DNA of 41,723 nt, taken from assembly GCA_012270965.1 (NCBI GenBank), contig JAAXHJ010000026.1:1-41723 (forward strand), written 5' to 3'. This document shows positions 39,810 to 41,723 of the stretch, one piece after another. The first letter of the stretch is position 1. The number at the start of each line of letters is the position of its first letter. Made by a program: the position numbers and the translations under genes. The notes under the pieces were generated by a model. That model ran no database searches and was not told the DNA's origin. It saw nothing but the letters and a program-made list of their open reading frames with translations. Source of the DNA: Candidatus Palauibacter poriticola (GTDB lineage: Bacteria > Gemmatimonadota > Gemmatimonadetes > Palauibacterales > Palauibacteraceae).

Positions 39810-40391
39810 TCATCCCCCGCGGCGGAACTTGCCGGCCTGCCTCCGTGTCCAGCGGAGGGATCCGCACGAAACGACTGCTCCCAGCGCCGCCCCGAAGTCG
39901 AACAGGATGTCGAGGGGGTCGAACGTACGGCTGGGGAGGAGGAACTGGATGCATTCATCGACCACGCCGACGAGCGTCGTACCCAGGACGGCGAGCACCG
40001 ATGGTACGGGCACGCGGAGGCCCTGGGTTGCTCGCTCCGTCAGCGCCTCGTGAAGGATGAGGGCGAGGACGGCGTACTCCATGAGGTGCGAGCGTTCCTC
40101 CGGGGCCCCCAGCCGGGCAAAGCCGAGGACGCAGATGGCCGCCACCCCGATGGCGAATCCCATCTCGACGCCCCCGGAGCGTTTCTTCAGCCCCTGCACA
40201 ACAATCGTCGCCCCGCTGAGGAGCATACCGGTGGCCACCAGGTCGGCGGCGAACTCGAGCAGGCCGCTTTCTCGCAGCGTGTCGGCCACGACCCTTGCGA
40301 GGCCGAGGGTGGAGTAGATCAACGCGACCGCAGCCAGCGCCCAGCCCCAAAGACGCCGTTCCCGATCCGAGGAAAAACTCGGCTTGCGCAT
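39810..40391 (-). CDS. VanZ-like membrane protein (copy 2)
   Basis: The 193-residue product is clearly paralogous to the gene at 39153-39740 along its whole length: 'SSDRERRLWGWALAAVALIY' against 'SSKRERRLWIWALAVVVAIY', 'RESGLLE' in both, 'ERSHLMEYAVLALILHEALT' and 'TTLVGVVDECIQFLLPSRTF'. Tandem duplication is the simplest origin, and the level of divergence visible by eye suggests it is not recent. ATG 40391. The gene is divergent from the secreted protein gene at 40508. Confidence 0.85.
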   Translation of the reverse strand: MRKPSFSSDRERRLWGWALAAVALIYSTLGLARVVADTLRESGLLEFAADLVATGMLLSGATIVVQGLKKRSGGVEMGFAIGVAAICVLGFARLGAPEERSHLMEYAVLALILHEALTERATQGLRVPVPSVLAVLGTTLVGVVDECIQFLLPSRTFDPLDILFDFGAALGAVVSCGSLRWTRRQAGKFRRGG

Positions 40392-40507
40392 CTACGCGTC
40401 GATCCGGTTCACGCACACCCCGTGAACCATCTTCCAAAGAACCATATGATGTGGGATGTTTCGACCTCTTCATGTCGCCGAGACGCCGAACTGCGGAGGA
40501 CGTTCCG

Positions 40508-41599
40508 ATGAAGGTAACCACCATTCGAGCTTTGGTCGCGCTGGCGCTGGTCGCCGCGGTGTCGATTCCCTTCGCGCTGGCCCAGGACGGCGGCGCGGTG
40601 CCGCGCACGCCGGACGGGCGGCCCGACCTGCAGGGCAACTGGACGAACGGGACGATCACGCCCATCGAGCGACCGCAGGGGTTCGAGGCCGTGCTCACGC
40701 CCGAGCAGGTCGCCGAGATCGAGGGTGGACGGCAGGAGTGCATCGAAGCCCACTCGCAGCTCAGCGACCCCGACCGCGGCGCGCCGGCGGCCGGCGGCGT
40801 CAGCCTCGGTTGCGATTTCGTACTGGACGCGGCGGCCGGGGGCACCGGCGGCTACAACGTCTTCTACCTCGACCGCGGCGATCGGGTCGCAATCGTGGAC
40901 GGCGAGCCGCGCAGCTCCCTCATCATGGCGCCGGAGGACGGCCGCATCCCCGCGCGCACCGCCGAAGCGCAGCAGCGGCTCGGCCAGCTCATGGCCGCCC
41001 GCGGCCGGCACGGCGAGTACGACAACCCCGAGAACCGGCCCCTCTCCGAGCGCTGCATCGTCTCCTTCGGGTCCAACGCCGGCCCTCCGATGCTCCCGAA
41101 CTACTTCTACAACAACAACTACACCATCGTGCAGACGCCGGCCCACGTCGTGATCATGACGGAGATGGTGCACGACGCCCGCATCATCCCGATCGGCGTC
41201 TCTCCCGACTCCGGCGAGGCCGACGGGACCGGGGCCCCGCCACCGTTTCCGGATGCGATCCGGCCCTGGTTCGGGGATTCCCGCGGCTGGTGGGAGGACG
41301 ACACCCTCGTGATCGAGACGTCGAAGCTCAACCCGCAGCAGCTCACCGGCTACCGCGAGTTCTTCGGCGCGAGTCCGAACATGAGGATCACGGAGCGGAT
41401 CACGCGCGTGGACGCGAACACGATCAACTACGAGTTCCTGATCGACGACCCCGACACGTGGGAGAGCCCGTGGGGCGGCGACGTCCCGTTCGTGAGGATG
41501 GACGACCTGCTTTACGAGTACGCCTGCCACGAGGCGAACTACGCGCTGGAGAACGTCCTCCGCGGCGCGCGGGCGCAGGAGCGCGGCGACAACCGCTGA
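40508..41599 (+). CDS. Secreted protein of unknown function ('PRTPDGRPDLQGNW' type)
   Basis: The 363-residue product has a clear signal peptide ('IRALVALALVAAVSIPFALA', cleavage before QDGG) and begins the mature part with 'VPRTPDGRPDLQGNWTNGTI', a start typical of a large uncharacterised secreted family in Acidobacteria, Gemmatimonadota and Proteobacteria. Further family-like blocks are 'CIVSFGSNAGPPMLPNYFYN', 'HVVIMTEMVHDARIIPI', 'WFGDSRGWWEDDTLVIETS' and 'ITERITRVDANTINYEFLID'. Two Cys are conserved-looking (in 'RQECIE' and 'SLGCDF'). ATG 40508 follows GGAGGA. No catalytic motif is recognised. Confidence 0.82.
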   Translation: MKVTTIRALVALALVAAVSIPFALAQDGGAVPRTPDGRPDLQGNWTNGTITPIERPQGFEAVLTPEQVAEIEGGRQECIEAHSQLSDPDRGAPAAGGVSLGCDFVLDAAAGGTGGYNVFYLDRGDRVAIVDGEPRSSLIMAPEDGRIPARTAEAQQRLGQLMAARGRHGEYDNPENRPLSERCIVSFGSNAGPPMLPNYFYNNNYTIVQTPAHVVIMTEMVHDARIIPIGVSPDSGEADGTGAPPPFPDAIRPWFGDSRGWWEDDTLVIETSKLNPQQLTGYREFFGASPNMRITERITRVDANTINYEFLIDDPDTWESPWGGDVPFVRMDDLLYEYACHEANYALENVLRGARAQERGDNR

Positions 41600-41622
41600 G
41601 GCGGACGTGGAAGCCGTGAAGG

Positions 41623-41664
41623 AGCGGCAGACTCACGGGAAGAAGCGGCGGACTCACGGAAGGA
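41623..41664 (+). repeat. 21-bp direct repeat, two copies
   Basis: 41623-41643 (agcggcagactcacgggaag + a) and 41644-41664 (agcggcggactcacggaagg + a) are adjacent and differ at about three positions. They lie between the secreted protein stop and the tRNA-Lys 3' end. No function is evident. Confidence 0.7.
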
Positions 41665-41682
41665 GCCGCCGCAAGCGGGAAG

Positions 41683-41723
41683 TGCGCCGTCAGGGAGTCG
41701 AACCCCGAACCTACTGATTAAGA
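41683..41723 (-). tRNA. tRNA-Lys (anticodon CTT), 3' part, cut by window edge
   Basis: On the minus strand the visible 41 nt run from the anticodon loop (TCTTAAT, anticodon CTT), through the variable region and the T-arm (GGGGTTCGACTCCC), to the acceptor 3' strand ACGGCGC and discriminator A. The 5' half lies beyond base 41723. CCA is not encoded. Confidence 0.85.

Noticed and set aside
40295..40507. N-terminal extension of the secreted protein
   Set aside because: The signal peptide begins at ATG 40508 with GGAGGA before it; the extension is antisense to the VanZ-like gene and low-complexity.

Overview
The window is about 41.7 kb of GC-rich bacterial DNA (roughly two thirds G+C by eye). It is gene-dense, uses many GTG and TTG starts, and has many 1-4 nt stop/start overlaps. 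Several features suggest a heterotrophic, probably marine or host-associated Gemmatimonadota: many Tat-exported enzymes, a 6-bladed propeller protein, secreted proteins with a 'PRTPDGRPDLQGNW' start, two class C beta-lactamase-like hydrolases, and no SusC/SusD pair beside a glycan locus. This assignment is inference; no rRNA or marker gene is present.

Layout. 1-483: 3' end of an IS110-type transposase. 1132-2361: propeller protein. 2571-3319: blaI-like repressor coupled to a truncated BlaR1-type membrane gene. 3516-8886: small-molecule catabolism (two-subunit aconitase X, a 3-hydroxyacyl-CoA dehydrogenase-like enzyme, a beta-keto acid cleavage enzyme and an APC permease). 8916-17164: mainly Tat-exported cofactor enzymes (class V aminotransferase fold, alanine racemase fold, aldo/keto reductase fold, flavin reductase fold), with a twice-frameshifted ATPase, a beta-lactamase-like lipoprotein and a DUF1801 protein. 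17242-17692: wreck of a hicAB toxin-antitoxin pair.

17714-32120 is the centrepiece, a self-contained beta-glucan (laminarin-type) utilisation locus. Its two outer operons each begin with the same palindrome (10-11 bp arms CTTTGTTCGG / CCGAACAAAG). The plus-strand operon encodes two surface lipoprotein-like proteins built from repeats of a putative carbohydrate-binding module, a ROK repressor, a GH16 endoglucanase lipoprotein and a GPH-type sugar symporter. The convergent minus-strand operon encodes a signal-peptide-bearing clan GH-A glycosidase with a long beta-rich C-terminal half, and a cytoplasmic GH3 beta-glucosidase. The most striking observation is that the symporter carries about 220 extra residues between TM3 and TM4, predicted to face the periplasm. 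The insert is a circularly permuted copy of the module found in the two lipoproteins, i.e. a sugar transporter with a built-in glycan-binding domain. Inferred flow: surface modules bind glucan, GH16 and the GH-A enzyme cut it, the symporter captures and imports oligosaccharides, and GH3 finishes them in the cytoplasm.

32380-41723 is a patchwork: an intact DUF4143 ATPase, a GNAT acetyltransferase, four minus-strand tRNA genes (Arg-ACG, Leu-GAG, Leu-CAG, Arg-CCG), a YgjP-type metallopeptidase, the collapsed remains of a type I restriction-modification locus (hsdM 5' part, a foreign fragment with TTQE repeats, hsdR 3' part), an apparently intact VapBC-like pair, a beta-lactamase-like hydrolase, two tandem VanZ-like genes, a secreted protein, and the 3' part of a tRNA-Lys(CTT) cut by the window edge.
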